Source: Geojedonia litorea
GTDB lineage: Bacteria; Bacteroidota; Bacteroidia; Flavobacteriales; Flavobacteriaceae
Assembly: GCF_042654525.1 (NCBI RefSeq)
Contig: NZ_JBHSGP010000014.1
Span: forward strand, 1,178,001-1,242,000
Direction: 5' to 3'
DNA: 64,000 nt
The notes below the pieces were generated by a model. That model was not told the DNA's origin. It saw only the letters and a list, made by a program, of their open reading frames with translations, and searched no databases. The position numbers were made by a program, and so were the translations under genes. This document shows positions 63,102 to 64,000 of this stretch, piece by piece. Numbering within the stretch: the stretch's first letter is position 1; the number at the start of each line of letters is the position of its first letter.

Positions 63102-63767
63102 TTAGCTAAAATATTTTTGAAGTTCTGAATTGTCTTTTATATCTTCAAAGGTATCGATATCGTTTAATTCTTCAATTAATTTAACGTCAAAATTATTGAG
63201 GTCATTTAAGGTGTCGTTTAATACAGAAGCAGTTCCCCAATTTTTATTTTTAAAAATAGATTCATGAAGTTTTTTCATTGCAAGCAGATAGTAACCACCA
63301 TCTTTTGCAGGACCAATAACCAAATCGTGATTATGAAGGTGTTTAAATGCATTTTCAATATGTGAAACACTTAACTCCAATAAATCACTACCTATTATCA
63401 TGACATGCTCATAGCCTAGTTCAAATAATTCAGAAAAGGCATTTTGCATTCGACTGCCTAAATCTTCCCCAGATTGCAATTTTTTTCTAAAAATAGATGA
63501 ATCCCAAAGGTCATCAGGGCTTATAGTTTCAGAATAAAAAACAAATTTGACTGCAGTTACTGGTTTTGTAATAGTGCAAGTATGTTTCAATAAGTGGATA
63601 TAAATTTCTAATGCGGCTTTATTACCAATGGTTTTTGCTAGACGCGTTTTACATTTGCCTAATTCAGGATTTCTGGTAAAAACAATTAGGGCCCTTTTGG
63701 GTGTTTGGAATATAAAATCTGAAGTGTTTACTGATTTTTCTGAATGACGATTACTTAGCTGACCCAT
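63102..63767 (-). CDS. rSAM/selenodomain-associated transferase 1 (arsenosugar-type, TIGR04282-like)
   Basis: 221 residues. ALIVFTRNPELGKCKTRLA (about 27-45), the acidic pair in IIGSDLLEL (about 118) and GPAKDGGYYLLAM (about 148-160) are the family pattern of CofC-like nucleotidyl/glycosyl transferases in rSAM/ArsS clusters. ATG at 63767 overlaps the rhodanese stop by 17 bp. Confidence 0.9.
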   Translation of the reverse strand: MGQLSNRHSEKSVNTSDFIFQTPKRALIVFTRNPELGKCKTRLAKTIGNKAALEIYIHLLKHTCTITKPVTAVKFVFYSETISPDDLWDSSIFRKKLQSGEDLGSRMQNAFSELFELGYEHVMIIGSDLLELSVSHIENAFKHLHNHDLVIGPAKDGGYYLLAMKKLHESIFKNKNWGTASVLNDTLNDLNNFDVKLIEELNDIDTFEDIKDNSELQKYFS

Positions 63768-64000
63768 TTAGAATTTTATTACCATTAGTTAACCATTGCC
63801 CCCAATATTTAGAATAGACATGAATGTTATCTGTTTCGTTATTTTCAGAATCAAAAACCTTAAAGTTATTATTTTTCCATTCAAAAATACCGCCATACAA
63901 ATTGTAAACCTTGGTATAGCCAGCTTTTTTTAGTTGAGCAGCAATAGTTTCAGATCTTATTCCTAAAGAGCAATAAACAACAATCGGAAATTGCTTATTA
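63751..64000 (-). CDS. Rhodanese-like protein (5' part beyond the window)
   Basis: C-terminal 82 residues visible, stop TAA at 63751-63753. VVYCSLGIRSETIAAQL contains the rhodanese active-site loop with its catalytic Cys (CxxGxR), followed by GYTKVYNLYGGIFEWK. A sulfur-transferase or arsenate/persulfide-handling role is possible. It overlaps the transferase gene, so is part of the same operon; genes further upstream lie outside the window. Confidence 0.88.
   Translation of the reverse strand, partial: NKQFPIVVYCSLGIRSETIAAQLKKAGYTKVYNLYGGIFEWKNNNFKVFDSENNETDNIHVYSKYWGQWLTNGNKILNGSAK

Overview
The window looks like chromosome from a member of the Flavobacteriaceae (Bacteroidota), probably marine. 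The evidence is strongly AT-rich DNA, a SusC/SusD pair, a type IX secretion sorting tail on an amylase, many lipoproteins, TAnnTTTG-type -7 promoter elements, a mevalonate-type isoprenoid gene cluster and an arsenosugar-type gene set. I see no rRNA, tRNA, CRISPR array, prophage or insertion sequence. Several genes are mapped here with starts moved to the most plausible codon.

Region 1 (1-21000) is a maltodextrin/starch utilisation locus. On the minus strand are susC, susD, a SusE/F-like binding lipoprotein with three tandem starch-binding repeats and, after a terminator hairpin, a large secreted GH13 amylase cut by the window edge. On the plus strand a LacI-family regulator is followed by an MFS sugar transporter, beta-phosphoglucomutase, a GH65 maltose phosphorylase, a GH13 lipoprotein, an esterase-like hydrolase and two more GH13 lipoproteins. 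The implied route is surface binding and cutting, SusCD import, periplasmic cutting, inner-membrane uptake of maltose, then phosphorolysis to glucose and beta-glucose-1-phosphate and on to glucose-6-phosphate. A LacI-type palindrome, an exact 15-bp motif shared by the susC and transporter upstream regions, and two overlapping hairpins suggest the control layer.

Region 2 (21000-32700) holds a GAF-domain protein converging on an HD-domain protein fused to a Pycsar-type membrane effector, a methionine sulfoxide repair group (msrB, msrA, selO), and a 1235-residue lipoprotein that joins a metallophosphoesterase, a kinase-like middle region and an outer-membrane barrel.

Region 3 (32700-46130) is housekeeping: thioesterase, flavoprotein, mevalonate-pathway genes (mvaD, a GHMP kinase, a UbiA-type prenyltransferase), a nitrilase, a pseudouridine synthase homologue lacking its usual catalytic Asp, and a polyamine operon (arginine decarboxylase, agmatinase, deoxyhypusine-synthase-like protein). 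Two small selfish-looking units sit in narrow gaps here: a DUF559 endonuclease gene bounded by palindromes, and a four-helix-bundle (S23-like) gene bounded by a perfect 12-bp inverted repeat.

Region 4 (46130-64000) has three arms. A minus-strand operon encodes an FAD oxidoreductase, a membrane 4Fe-4S protein and three glycosyltransferases. A divergent plus-strand operon encodes a DUF547 protein, envelope proteins, a GH113-like hydrolase and a POTRA/barrel protein. A minus-strand set encodes a rhodanese (cut by the edge), two rSAM/selenodomain-associated transferases, a purine nucleoside phosphorylase, ArsM, a phosphate permease, a sterol-desaturase-like protein and a second DUF547 protein. 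The last set is the recognisable arsenosugar-biosynthesis type. The expected radical SAM enzyme (ArsS) is not in the window. Whether the other two arms belong to the same system is inference.
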